Part shown: positions 8,110 to 20,362 of the stretch, piece after piece | Layout: every line of letters begins with the position of its first letter | How positions within the stretch are numbered: position 1 is the stretch's first letter | From: Smittium culicis | Lineage: Eukaryota > Kickxellomycota > Harpellomycetes > Harpellales > Legeriomycetaceae | Length of the DNA: 24,541 nucleotides | NCBI GenBank assembly: GCA_001970855.1 | Contig: LSSN01001916.1 | Span: 1-24,541 of the forward strand | Direction of reading: 5' to 3' | The notes under the pieces: generated by a model | The model's input: the letters and a program-made list of their open reading frames with translations, nothing else | What the model was told of the DNA's origin: nothing | The model's database searches: none | Position numbers and translations under genes: made by a program

Positions 8110-8451
8110 ATGGGGAAGCTACAAGTTCAAGTTTATGATTTTGCATATGACCATGACGATCCGAAATTCAAAGGCGATTACTCACGGGACAATTTACAAG
8201 AAGAGTACGAAAGCGAAGCAACTTCCAATTTCCAGGAAAGGACAACTAGCTCTGCTGAAAATGATAATCCTGGAATTTTGGGCAGGGCCAGAGCTTTATA
8301 CGACTTTGAAGCAACAAATGAATACGAGTTAAGTTTTTCTAAAGGGGATTTCCTTATTCTCACTAAGAGACAGGAAGAAGGCTGGTTAGTCGGCTATAAA
8401 GGCGATGAAGTTGGGCTAGTTCCTGAAAACTACATCCAGATGATTTCCTAA
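8110..8451 (+). CDS. NBP2: SH3-domain adaptor of the Nbp2/Skb5 family
   Basis: This 113-residue protein has one exon. Residues ~57-113 form a complete SH3 domain: ALYDF (62-66), the acidic RT loop, GWLVG (91-95, with the conserved Trp of the ligand groove) and GLVPENYI (102-109). The N-terminal VYDFAYDHDDPKFKG (8-22) matches the short conserved FAY..DP..G segment before the SH3 in fungal Nbp2/Skb5. In budding yeast, Nbp2 is a cytoplasmic adaptor linking the PP2C phosphatase Ptc1 to MAPK pathways; fission yeast Skb5 binds the PAK kinase Shk1. The same role here is inference. An in-frame stop lies just upstream of the ATG. The protein ends right after the SH3, so it is much shorter than yeast Nbp2 and lacks its C-terminal tail. 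The reading frame is intact and less AT-rich than its surroundings, as expected of a live gene. Confidence 0.85.
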   Translation: MGKLQVQVYDFAYDHDDPKFKGDYSRDNLQEEYESEATSNFQERTTSSAENDNPGILGRARALYDFEATNEYELSFSKGDFLILTKRQEEGWLVGYKGDEVGLVPENYIQMIS

Positions 8452-9931
8452 AAAAAACTTTATAAATTCCGATTGAACTCCTCTACTGACTTATATACAA
8501 AAAATGGATAGTTTTCATTTTTTTTCTTATCCTCGATTACCTTTAATGAAGCTACCATAGCATAGTTATTTTCTACCTTCTTTTATGCTATTCTGTACAC
8601 ACTATTTATTCATAATACTTTTTATCATTACACTAAAAATATCCTTTTGTTAGCTAAAGATAACTTACACGAATAGAATTTTTTTTTATTATTAAAGATA
8701 CCTTGGTCTTAAAACTTGCTAGCTATATATATATAACTAGATCCAATTTTATATTTTTTAATATGAATCGCTAAAGATATTCTTATAGCAAGAAATTACC
8801 TTTCATAACTAGCTTCGTGACAACAGATTTTCATTAGGTTTAGATATTAAGTAAGTAAAGCGAAATTCACTAGTTTTCTCTTTTCTTTTAAAAAGCTTGT
8901 CAGTTGCTTTTCGATTTATATATTTTATGGTACGTAGTAAAACAGTATAACATCTTTATAGCATAATATTCATAATTATTCTATATACAATAAACTCTAT
9001 GTCGCATTTTATCTATTTAATATGTGTTATGCCTTTTTTTTCGCTCAATGCTCATTTCTTTGTTCTAGCCACTACTCTAGCCAATACATTTCATTAATGC
9101 TTAATTTGCGATTAATTGACTACTCATTCTTCATTGTTAATTGTAGCTAGCAAATAAGCTCCATCTAAATTCACTATTAAGCTACTTCGTTCTACTCATT
9201 CGCCAGAAAACTTGCATAATTAATATTTATGAAATAAGCAGTATCCATTGGCTAAATACCAGATATCAGCTTTACAATTGGCTAAAATACAGAGAAATCA
9301 GACGAATAATAACTGCCTAAATCAATTTTGCAAAAAATCAAAGCAAAAGGTAAACAAAGTTGTATTAAATTTTAAAATGAAGCTATTTTTTACGTCATCA
9401 TTGCTAAGACTTACCAGCTAGATTGCCAAAATAGCAAATTTCTAAAGATTTTTTTTGCGAGATACAAAATTAATGTATAATTTTCGTTTTAATTTTTTAT
9501 TCTGTTTATTTGTTAATTATTATTTCTTTTCAACCTTTACCCCTCTAAATTTCGATTGATTTCTTAAAGTTAGATTTCACTTTTATAAATCTGGCTCTTA
9601 ATTCAAGATTTATAATTTAAGAAAGCTTAGCATAAATTCGCCTATTTAGATTTCTACTGTAATTCTGAATATTTTCTTTTAAATCATTTTATATTTATAA
9701 CAGATTTTTTATATTCTAGAATCCCTTCATCTACCCGCTATAGACCAATTTCTAAAGGAATAATCATCAAAATAATAATTCGATCCAAATTTTATTTCTT
9801 TCAGCAACCTTGCACTCAATTATTAAATAATTCATACTTTCTTTATTCCCTTATCTGAATAATCGAAATTCTCTATTCATAATATAAATATATCACCTTC
9901 TAATATAAATTATCACTGAAAATATTTCCAA
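8452..9931. other. Intergenic region between NBP2 and PAP1
   Basis: These 1.5 kb are AT-rich, with pyrimidine tracts and no open frame of note. They contain the 3' untranslated region of the SH3 gene and the promoter of the poly(A) polymerase gene. Apart from a 30-bp tandem duplication (9247-9303), nothing specific was recognised. Confidence 0.5.
9247..9303. repeat. Two tandem ~30-bp copies starting ATTGGCTAAA
   Basis: ATTGGCTAAA occurs at 9247 and 9277, and each copy continues with a similar ATACCAGA/ATACAGAG and ATCAG tail. The 30-bp period and the position ~630 bp upstream of the poly(A) polymerase start suggest a small duplication, possibly regulatory. Confidence 0.55.
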
Positions 9932-12427
9932 ATGTCTTCAAATGGGTAAGTTATATTAAGTTACTATTAAATAACTTATAATTATCATCTTATTATTAAA
10001 TCAAATTGTTTTTACTATTTTATTCTTTTATCAATCGCTATCTTGATCTAAATTTTTTCCTTTTTATTTATTTTAATCTTTTTAAGTGCTCCCAATCAAA
10101 CTTATTTTGGCGTCACGCCCCCGATTTCGACAAAACCTCCCACCCAAGATGAAATCTTGTGTACCGAAAAAATGATGAAATATTTACGTGATAATAATCA
10201 ATTTGAAGATGAAGCCGCAATAAGAAATAGGTAAATAGCTTTTTAAACTCCAAAATCATTTTTTTTACATTCCACACCAATAGTATAATAATCTATACTT
10301 ACATAGATATTATTATCTAATAGCTAGCATATATACGTTTTAAACCAACAACAGCCTATCTTTGTGAAATAATTCATATCTTATATTTTTTTTTGATATA
10401 ATTTTAGAGAAATAGTATTAGGCCAACTAGATGTTCTGGTCCAAAAATTCATATACCTTGCCTCATTAAAGCACGGGTTTACAGAAAAAACTGCCGCTAT
10501 GTGCAAAGGGAAAATATACACTTTTGGTTCATACCGCCTTGGCGTTCACGGTGTAGGTGCTGATATTGATACTTTATGTTTATCCCCTGCTCATGTTAAA
10601 CGAGAAGACTTTTTTGAAATTATGGGCTCCCTTTTATCAGAACGTCCGGAAGTAACAGAGCTTACTCCCGTCCCAGAAGCCTTTGTACCAGTTATAAAAA
10701 TGGAATTCAGTAACGTCCCTATCGATTTAACCTTTGCCAGTGTTCACTATTCTTCAATCCCTGAAGACCTCGAATTAACTGATAATAAAATATTAAAAAA
10801 CATGAGCGAAAAAGATATTCCCAGTATTAATGGTCCCAGAGTAACTGATGAAATTTTAAAATTAGTACCTAATGTCAATACATTCCGTGACTCTTTAAGG
10901 TGCATCAAACTTTGGGCTAAAAAAAGAGGAGTTTATTCTAATACTCTAGGCTTTTTAGGAGGTGTTGCCTGGGCAATGTTAGTCGTTCGTGTTTGCCAAT
11001 TATACCCTAATTGCGTTCCAAGTGCTATCATATCCAGATTCTTTCGAATCATGTACCAATGGAACTGGCCACAACCTGTTCTTCTCAAGCCTATCGAAGA
11101 CAACCCTTTACGGTTTAAATACTGGAACCCAAAACAATCACCAACTGATAGACTGCATAAAATGCCTATAATTACTCCTGCATACCCATCAATGTGTGCC
11201 ACCCACAATGTCTCTCAGTCAACATTAACTATAATTACTGCTGAATTCAAACGTGGTGCCGATATACTCGATAAAATAACATCTAATGAATGCGAATGGT
11301 CTGAATTATTTATTGAACCTGATTTCTTTACTAGGTATAAATTTTTCTTTCAGGTTATTGCCTCTAGTGATAACCAAGCAACACAGATCGGTACAAAAGG
11401 CTTAATAGAATCTAGACTACGCCATCTTGTTAATAAATTAGAAAACTCTGATAATATAATTTTGGCCCACCCAAACCCTGACTCTTTTGAAAAATCTTTC
11501 TCCTGTATCAATCAAGAGTATGCAGAAAATATAAAAAATGGCTTCTTCCCTGAATTTAAATATTATAATAATGATGACCCATCTGAAATAACTTATTACC
11601 CACCGATCACTCAAGAAGAATCTTCTAGTGATCTCGAAAATATCTCCAACAGAATTACTATCTATACTAACTCTTTCTTTATCGGCTTACTAATAGAAAA
11701 GAAGCAACCAGGATATATTGGCAACAGAGTTGTTGACCTGTCTTGGCCTGCCCAAGATTTTGTGGAGATGGTTAAACCAAAAATAGTCGAAATTAACAAA
11801 AACTCCGATATTCAACTAAGGTTTTACAAAAGAAACGAGCTTCCTAACTTTGTTTTTAAAACAAATTTAAATCCTGCTAGGCATAAAGCCTCTAAAACGA
11901 AACTGAATGGACTGTTACCTATCGCCGCTAAAAACGAATTAGCACCCACTCCTATCAGCAGTGACGCTAAACCTTCTGATCCTGAGACTAATGGCACTAA
12001 ATCTTCAGCTAACCACTCTAGAGAGGATTCGCCACATGACGAAAAGGAAAATTACTCTGCTAAAAAACAACGCATCGACGAAGTCCCTACCCCGATTCCA
12101 ACAATTAACGGAGCTGACAAACAACGTCCAATCAATTCATCTCCAAGCTTAATTTCAGTACAACCTCTAAATTCTCAGCCTGATACTAAAGCTCCAAATC
12201 AACATATCACAAATCTGAATCTTTCTCAAATATCTCCTTTATCTTCAATACCTTCAAATATATCTAAAGAAACAACAAATCCATCAATTCATTCCTCTGA
12301 AATCTCTAATCCAACAAATAAAAATGTAACGAGATTAACTGGCCAACGCGTCCAGTTTTTACCGCCTGCTCCTCAGCCCCAAAATTTTTCTCTCAAACTG
12401 TCTGATCCATCTAAACGTAACTTGTAA
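9932..12427 (+). CDS. PAP1: Poly(A) polymerase (canonical, nuclear)
   Basis: This enzyme adds poly(A) tails to cleaved pre-mRNA, working with the cleavage/polyadenylation complex in the nucleus. Coding exons 9932-9945, 10087-10230 and 10408-12427 join in frame to 725 residues. The N-terminus has YFGVTPPIST (11-20). The nucleotidyltransferase core has FGSYRLGVHGVGADID with catalytic Asp105 and Asp107, and the third Asp159 in VPIDLTFA. All three align with the yeast Pap1 triad at a constant offset of 5. LWAKKRGVYSN (221-231) and LGFLGGVAWAMLVVRVCQLY (233-252) mark the central domain, followed by MPIITPAYPSMCATHN (305-320). The RRM-like RNA-binding domain spans about 368-543. The last ~180 residues are Ser/Asn/Pro-rich and disordered, with a basic KKQR patch (605-608), a probable nuclear signal. 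SMCATHN favours a fungal origin. All key residues are present and the gene looks active. Confidence 0.95.
9946..10086 (+). other. Intron 1 of poly(A) polymerase gene
   Basis: This 141-bp intron has GTAAGT at the 5' end and TTTTTAAG at the 3' end, and is very T-rich. It follows a 14-nt coding exon (Met-Ser-Ser-Asn-Gly). Splicing restores the frame in the middle of a Gly codon and leads directly into the conserved YFGVTPPIST segment, which supports both boundaries. Confidence 0.9.
10231..10407 (+). other. Intron 2 of poly(A) polymerase gene
   Basis: This 177-bp intron has GTAAAT at the 5' end and ATTTTAG at the 3' end. Joining AG (10229-10230) to A (10408) makes an Arg codon and restores the continuous family sequence (AAIRNREIVLGQLDVL). 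In-frame stops inside the intron make read-through impossible. Confidence 0.92.
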
Positions 12428-12488
12428 AAATAACATTTCTTTCTCAGCAAAAATTTTTATTCGTTTTAATTTTTTTTCCTCCTAAAAT

Positions 12489-12494
12489 AATAAA
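12489..12494 (+). promoter_or_regulatory. AATAAA, candidate poly(A) signal of PAP1
   Basis: AATAAA lies 62 bases after the stop codon, behind a T-rich stretch. In such AT-rich DNA the hexamer is common by chance, so this is a position-based suggestion. Confidence 0.35.
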
Positions 12495-15400
12495 ATTAAA
12501 ATCAATATTTTTCTTGCACAATGTCTAGCCTTTATTTTGTATATCTGTCCATTATATACTATATTAAATATAATTAGTAATACACTTAATAGACTCTTTT
12601 TATAATAAGGAATGTGCTCTTAATATTATTTGTCAAAAATGAGCATTTATGAGACTCTATTGAGCTAATTTGACTGTATATTGTGATAATAAGTGGTACG
12701 GAGTATACGAATAAAAAAAAATTTTTTTATATAAAATTAACGTTCTGCCATTTGGTTATTCTTTAATTTGTCTATTTTTAATCAATCAGTTAGTAAATTA
12801 AATATTTTGAAATAATATTCAAATCTAAATATTATTAATAAGTGAAGTAAGCAAAAAAAAAACATTATTCACTTTACAGTACATGCCGAGTATAATATTT
12901 GGTTTTATCTGAAGAACACCAATGATAATTTTACATCTTTGGAGTTCTGGCAGTGTTGGTTTTTCTTTTTAAATACTATTTTTATGAAATCTGATAAATC
13001 TATATCTAAATCAAATAATAATAAAGATTGTTCAGTTTATTAAATAAGTCATAAATATTATCATTTTTAAAAACTATAAATTAAACATTGAATAATTATT
13101 TAAAATATCACTCAACTATAAATAAATAAATAATTACGAAATTTTTATAGCTTTACTTTTCTCTCCATTTTATCTATAAATGACGACTTGTATCAAAAAT
13201 TTGAATATTGCATTAATGATACTTTTTCTAGAAAAAATATCATTTTATCGAAAATAAAATCTATTAAATCAGCTTATATAGATTTCAAATTGATTTATAT
13301 TGTTTATATGAAATTAAACATGATTTAAAAAATTGTGTTTATGCACACACAAAATACCTTATTCTCATAATGCAACATTTTTATGATTTATGCTAATATT
13401 TTATTCATTATCTAGATAGTCAGTGGTGGTAATTTAAATATTATTTAATATACTTTTAAATATTTTATTATTTGTTTTTATGTTTCATTTAAATACTTAA
13501 AAATTCAAATAAATAAAAAATTAAGAAATTAAAATTTAGTTATCAAGCAATGCCAAAATATACGTAATAGGTTTTTTATCGAATATTTAAAACCTAAAAA
13601 AAAAAAATTTTTTTTATAATTATTTACCATGAGTTATAGAAATGTAAAATTCAAAAAAAATTATTAATTTTAAATAATTATCTGCTATTTTTTTCATTTT
13701 TAAAAGAATTTCATTGACTAAATAATAGGAATGAATTCTATACGATCATTAAATCATTACTTATAACAGTCGATTAATTAAATTAAATTGTTAGGCAATA
13801 ATATCGGATCGTAAATCATAAGAAATTCTATTCGAATAATCTAAATCTAAATTTTCAATTATCAAGCTCCAAATTTAATTAAGATTTTTTATCTATGTAT
13901 ATTTTTCATTTGAATTTTTCAGATTATATAAATTATTGTTAATATAAAAGCTAATAACTTTATTATTTACTTATGGATCATTGATTTTTTCGCCACTACT
14001 CTTTAAATTTTATCTTTTTTGATTAATTTCAGTTATTTAATTATCAAAGTATAATTTCAACATAATTAAAGCAATATATAATTTATGTATATTGACATCA
14101 GTGGTATTAATATTTAAATATTATTAATTGATTGATTTAATCTACTATTAAAGTTCAAATTTTTATATAAGCTCTAAAATTCGCATAAAAATACAAGGCT
14201 TAAAAAAAAAATTATAAAAAGAAATAAATCATAAATTAATTATAATATTATTACTTATAAAAGCTTACAAACTGAAAATTGTCAGAGAATTCAGAGTTCC
14301 TCACCTATTTTTATTCATTTATTATTGCATAGGGATTTTTTTGGGTTCAATTAATATTATATAGCGAAACGAATAAAATTTTTATAAATTTTATTTATAT
14401 TTTTATTTAAAAAGTATCGTATCTTTTCACTCTTTTTTTATGAATAATCGTCTCTATTTATGTAGAATAAAAAAATGTATAATCATAAGAATTCGAAAAT
14501 TTTTTTGCTAATTTTATAAGGTTGATATAGTGATGTACTAAATGTATTATAATTTGATAGACGTATAATAAAATAAGATATAATAATAATTTAGACATCT
14601 GGTTGAGATCAGATCATCAATATTTCTATTTGTAAAAAACTTCCTTGAAATTATATTTGCATAAAAAAATTTGAATAGAAAATCCTTTGATTTTTTTCCT
14701 CAACAGAAGTCACCTGGGAATTAATCAGAGCACTCTTTGTCGCCTGATTTCCTTACGAAAAAATCAGATATAAATTATCTAGATAAAGTTTTGTTATTCT
14801 AAAATTTCAATAATCACTTAATTAATTGTGCATTAATAAAAAAATTAGATTTTATAACCATCTGTTCATATAATAATAAGCTTATTAATTTTTTAAACCG
14901 TAAAAATCAAGAATTTTTAGATTTATGCTAATTTACTCTTCCACAGACAGTAGAAAATTTATGATAAGTAAAATATAGTAAACTTTTTTTCATTATAATG
15001 AAAAAAATCCGACGCCCTGAGAGTTATTCGTATACATTAAATTAACAGCAATTAATAATATTTGCTATTTGCTATTTATGAATCATAAAATCAGTTTTTT
15101 TTAACAATTTTTGACTGGAACGGGTAAAACTATTGAAATTTTTGTTTTTTATTATTATAAATATTTAAATTGAAATGATTTAATAAATTAAGTATTTATA
15201 AACGTTGGTAAATTATTTCAGCTTCGCCAATAATATACAGTTTTGTCTGATTATTAATATTTTTATTAAAAGATTGAATCCATAATTCTTACAGATTATT
15301 ATCACTAAATTTAATTATTAACTCTAATGATACTTTGATAATAATAGGAAAATTTCATGCTGTATCGAGAAATTTTTATCATTAAAATATAAAAAGTTTT

Positions 15401-17187
15401 GATTCTGAAATTCCAGCGCGTAATAAAATGATTAAACGTAATTTTTTAAAAGCTGTATTCTTTTGGTGTACTATTTAAATTATTAAATGAGTAAATTTTG
15501 TTCTTTTAAAATTACCAAATTTAGTAATAGAATAACTTTTGACTGATTTCTATTTATTTTCACCATTTTTTTGATAATTAAGTATAAATTTATATTATAA
15601 CTATATATCCTGATGATTAATTATAAGCTTGATTTTTTGAAATATAATTTATATACATCTCATTATTTTATACTCTATTATTTAAATTAAATAAGATATT
15701 AAATATTTAAAATCATATCATCGATTTTATATGGTTCTATTATATTTTGGTTATAGATCTGTAAATTTTTATTACTACAATTTCTATTTCATCTTTATAT
15801 ATTCTCAATTAATTTAATAATTATGTAATGCTATTGATAGTTTTTATTATTAAAAATCATTAAATTAATAATATGATAGATTTATAGTGTTTATTGCTAA
15901 ATTTTATAATTGATATCGTATTAATAAACAGATTTTATGGTTTTCTTCAACTAATAAAGTCCATTTCCTCCCAAATCAAAAATGATTTCATGAGAATAAT
16001 GGTGTAATATTTATAATATCATTAAATATGTCTTAAACTAATTATTTAATTAAATTTTTATGATATTAAAATATAAAAATCATCAAGAATTATTAAATTT
16101 TAAAATAAAATATATTTACAATGATAGATTTAGTCAGTCAAATATTTCAACTATTAATATGTTATGATTTTTTATTTTATTTACTATTTAAGTATTTATA
16201 AAGGATATAAATACTTCAGTTATGAGTATTGTTGTATCAATTAATTATAAATTCAATATATTACTAGTTTTCTCATATAAAAAAATACAGTATATTGAAA
16301 AAATGACTAAAATTTAGAATATTTTATATTTTTGCTATATTCTCTCATATTTTATGTCATCCGATCTCAAAAAAATTATACATAAAAACCTTACTATTCA
16401 TCAATACTAAAATTCATGTTTCATTTTATCCAAGTTTTATTTTATAAAAATGATAAAATATGTTTATATATTTAGTTTATGAATTTTTTCTAATAAACTG
16501 CAATTTTTTTTAAAGTTTTGTATTTTTCCATATTTATTCTAATTATCCACTCGCTAATATCAAACATTAATTAGTATAAGCTTTTCAAAAATCGTGGGAT
16601 TAAGTTTTTAAATTTCAGAAAATATTATCTGTATGCTCAAAATTATTCAAGCATTTAACTAACCTAATCTAAGATATATTTGGAAATAAAGATGATTGAT
16701 ATCGAGTAAGTGTATATTATTTCAATGATTAGAATTAAAAAGCATATTTGAGTTCTATTTCTGACTTTAATTCAGCCGAAAAAACTACGTAACTGAATCA
16801 AAAAATTGATGAATAATATTACTAATGAAAATTTTCATATTCTCACTTCCAAAAACTTGGATAATTGGATTAACTGAAAATTTATAACAAAAAATTATTT
16901 TTCACTGACAAAAATACCGGAAGAATAATTTTCTATTTCAAAAAGTTTAAGGACCATATAAAAAATTATTAAAAGGAAGATTTTTATTCAGTTAAAATTA
17001 AATTAAAACTCTATAACCATGATAAAAGCTCATAAATATTAAAGATGATACACCGAAAGGATCTTTAAAATGATGCGGCTCTTAGTTTTAGGCATAAAGA
17101 AGATTGTATAGTTATCTGAAAGCTTTCCTGGATTGGTGGAATCGAAGTCCTATTTGATTATAAGTTTGAATTTCCTTGTTAAAATAA
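12495..17187. other. AT-rich gene desert, left part
   Basis: About 4.7 kb of very AT-rich DNA with homopolymer runs and no supportable gene on either strand. A small island of higher G+C at about 14700-14765 contains a weak AATCAG/CTGATT inverted pair but no recognisable feature. A degraded copy of the TTAA/CCCTTT repeat lies at about 15020-15130. Confidence 0.6.
15020..15130. mobile_element. Short TIR element, degraded partial copy 3
   Basis: The right half of the 3-206 and 7145-7349 repeat is recognisable here: a TTATTCGTATA segment, then GCTATTTATGAATCATAAAA, and the terminal TTGACTGGAACGGGTAAAAC (15111-15130). The left half could not be aligned with confidence. It is more eroded than the other two copies. 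Confidence 0.45.
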
Positions 17188-17308
17188 TAAAAATAAAAAT
17201 AAAAATAAAAATAAAAATAAAAATAAAAATAAAAATAAAAATAAAAATAAAAATAAAAATAAAAATAAAAATAAAAATAAAAATAAAAATAAAAATAAAA
17301 ATAAAAAT
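17188..17308. repeat. (AAAAAT)n tract
   Basis: About 20 near-perfect copies of a 6-bp unit, 121 bp in all. On the + strand it translates as Ile-Lys repeats, which creates a spurious 60-codon open frame at 17133-17315. Confidence 0.97.
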
Positions 17309-20095
17309 AGAGTAATTCTTTTTATTTATAAAATCTAAATCTTCTTTTTACGAATTTATTCAAAAAAAAAATTTTTAAAAAAATTTCTAATCAATCTATA
17401 ATTAAATTCAAAGTTCTATTCTTAAAGCTCCAGATTTTCCATTATTCAGTCGAAATTAATTAGATTGATGTTTTTTTTGTGTAAGCTCAGTAAATAGTTC
17501 AAGTTGTATTCAAAGCATTCTATAACTCTAAATTAGTTATTTATTACTATAACTTTCCTTAATCAGCTTGAATAAAAACATAAAACTATTAGTTCAATTC
17601 TGGGGAAAATCTTTTAAGCTATATCATCTTTATAAAAATTTTATATAGAATTTTTTACATATATCTTTTAAATAGAGAAATACTGGTATTTTTTAGGATT
17701 AATTATTTTCAGATTATTCAAAAAATAATAATTCAGCTAAAATAAAACCAAAAATTTAATTTTTTATAAGCTTGATGTGTTATTTGTATATTTAAAGTAT
17801 TATTTGTTGATATAATCGATTTTTATTTGAAAAAAAGCTAATTATTTTGAAAAAAGGGTAATATTTTATGGCTTCTGAAATCAGGAGATGATTTAGATTG
17901 ATACTGACTGTAGAATTTCTATCATGAACTAAATAATTAAATCATATATAGGCATTTTATTAACATAAGAAAATAATTATAAATACAAAATTTATAAATA
18001 AATTATTTTAAATTTTTTTAAATTTTTTTGCGTTAATTAATTTTATTAGTATTATTGACTAATTATAATCTAGGCGTAAATTTTTAAATTGACAATATTA
18101 TAATGACTACTTTACTATGAAATCATATGATGGTGTAAATTTGCCTTCTAGCTCAAAAATAAACTGATTTTTTATCTGATCTTTTTCATACAAGTATAGT
18201 TTTCAATATTTATAAAAGCTAGATGAATTTTCTAAGAAATTATCTTTGAATTATTAAAAAAAGCTATAGTGGGTAAATTTAATTTTAAGTTAAAATTAAA
18301 ATTTTTTAGCTATAAAATTTTCAAAAAAATACTAAATTCAATTTACAAAATTTGGGAAATCGCTTTTATAAGTATATATATGTTAATTTATTCCATATTT
18401 AACTATTTAAATAAATTATTTTTCGTGTTTATAAAATCCACTATTCTTTATATCTTTACATTCTTCAGTGCTTTCATTTTCTATATTTTCAGTATTCACG
18501 TAATTTTTTATTTTTTGAATTTTATTATAAAAATTTAAAACAGTTAGAGTTAACTAGCATTTAAGTCTATTTTTTTTTTGAACTTAAGCTTGTTATCAGT
18601 GGATTGTGATACAATAGCCACATACGTTTCGAAATTATTTTGTAATTTTTAGAATGTGATATTATTAGGGTAAACCAAAAATTTTTTACTTAAAATTATG
18701 TTTGCTTATTTTTATAATGTAAAGGTTTAAATTATTCAGGATATAAATAACTATGGGTTATTTTATGAATATTTAATAATAAGATTAATTTTGATAAGTA
18801 GAAATTAAATTATAAGAAAAGTTCTTCTCCTCGAAATAATCTTCCATATATAGTTGTTTTTCAATTAAATTATGTTTTTTTTATCATAATTTTAATAATT
18901 AATGTTATTTATTAGATAAATAAAAATCAAGGTGAATTTATTCCAATAAAAGCTATTCAAAAAATATATATTACGCAAAATTTTGATATTTTTTTGTTTT
19001 AAAGGATATTTAATATTAGAAAAATCTTTCCCTCCATTCTTAATTTTTTTTGTGGTCAAAATTTTCTACTAGATTTGATTTTTGTTCCAGTTATCTAGAA
19101 TTTTTTGCCGTTAATTATTTTTTATAAGATTTATTTTCACATTGAACTATGTTTTTTAATGATTCAATATTCCCAAATTTCTAATTTAGACTATAATACT
19201 AGTTTAGTTTTTTGACCGAAAAATTTCTTATTTCTACCTCTTATAAATTTATTATATACAACTAGAACGTACTTCAAAGAACTTTTTTTCTATCTTCAGA
19301 TTTATTATATTTTTTATAGTTATCAATTTTTATTTCAAAAAAAATTCAATCATTTTACAAGTTAATTCTTCTACTATTACAAAATTACTAAGTGACTTTT
19401 CTAGAAACTCATTATTCTTCAAGAAATAATTTATATTATTTTACATTAATTTATCCTTTTAAATTTTGTAGGCGATTCAGATCATTTAGATAGTCTGTAG
19501 GAAATTTGTTATAAGAAATAACTTTCTCTAAATATCTTTATACAGACAGAAAATTTCGACCTATTTAATTGATTGGTTTTAAAAAAATTCCACTTCAAAT
19601 TTTTATTTAATTCAATAACTATTATTAGTCATAATTTATTTTTCTAAATTTGTTGATAATTTTTCCACATTATTTTTAGCGAAAAGGTTTTTTGTTTTTC
19701 ATATACATAATTATTAAGAATTCACTGTATAACTTCTGAATTTATTCTAAATAGAGGATTTCTATGATTCTGAGTTACTGTATAATATTCTCATGTAATT
19801 AAATTTAGTTATATTTAATTTATTTATTAGTTATTCTATAAATTTCTTATCATTATAGCACTTTTAAAAAAAATCTTTCTTTTATTGGCAAATTTCAGGA
19901 CCTGACAGCTAGGTATAAGTATCTATTTGAAATAGTTATCAAGTGAAGATATTTTATTGCTAAAGATTCTTTTTTCAATAAAATCTCTAACTATATATAC
20001 TTTTTCAAAAGTTATCAAAATACTATAAAATTCTATGAAATGTTTTTCTAATACTAAAAAATACTATAAGAATATTCTAGAATAAAATCCTAAAT
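17309..20095. other. AT-rich gene desert, middle part
   Basis: About 2.8 kb of extremely AT-rich DNA. The only longer open frame (18269-18538, 89 codons) encodes nearly only Phe, Ile, Lys, Leu, Asn and Tyr. That is what unselected AT-rich sequence gives, so it is not called. No RNA gene or element ends were seen. Confidence 0.6.
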
Positions 20096-20096
20096 G

Positions 20097-20362
20097 ATTA
20101 CTAATCAAACGATTAGTAACGATAATGGAATTTGCGCAGCAAAAGTAATTTTTACAACACGTGTTCAAATTACCTAATCAGGAGCGCAAATCAAAACATA
20201 AATCAATTTCCCAAAACGAACTTTGGAAATATCGCGCAGTAATTTGTAATTTTATACAACACGTATAAAAAATTACATAATGGCATGATAAATCATGGCA
20301 GTAAATCATAATATCTAACTAGTGTTTAGTAATACTAAATAGATGATAATGATTACTAAAAT
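20097..20362. repeat. Palindrome cluster with CACGTG core
   Basis: Several inverted repeats are nested in 266 bp. ATTACTAATC (20097-20106) pairs with GATTAGTAAC (20111-20120) at 9 of 10 positions. ATTTGCGC (20130-20137) pairs with GCGCAAAT (20184-20191), and inside them GTAATTT/AAATTAC (20145-20173) surrounds AACACGTGTT. About 100 bp further on, a related unit (GCGCAGTAA, then GTAATTTTATAC with ACAACACGTATA) repeats the theme at 20234-20275. The outer right side has TTTAGTAAT (20326) and ATTACTAAA (20352). The outer ends look roughly inverted, so this could be a foldback element or a protein-binding array. It has no coding capacity. Confidence 0.65.

Noticed and set aside
10933..11208. Minus-strand 91-residue open frame
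   Set aside because: It is a shadow of the poly(A) polymerase exon, as are the other frames inside 10989-12152.
10499..12427. Poly(A) polymerase starting at 10499
   Set aside because: This would remove conserved N-terminal residues. Two consensus introns upstream restore the family sequence in frame.
17133..17315. 60-residue protein with Ile-Lys repeats
   Set aside because: It is a translation of the (AAAAAT)n simple repeat.
18269..18538. 89-residue Phe/Ile/Lys-rich membrane-like protein
   Set aside because: The residue content is that expected from AT-rich non-coding DNA. There is no motif and the start is not ATG.
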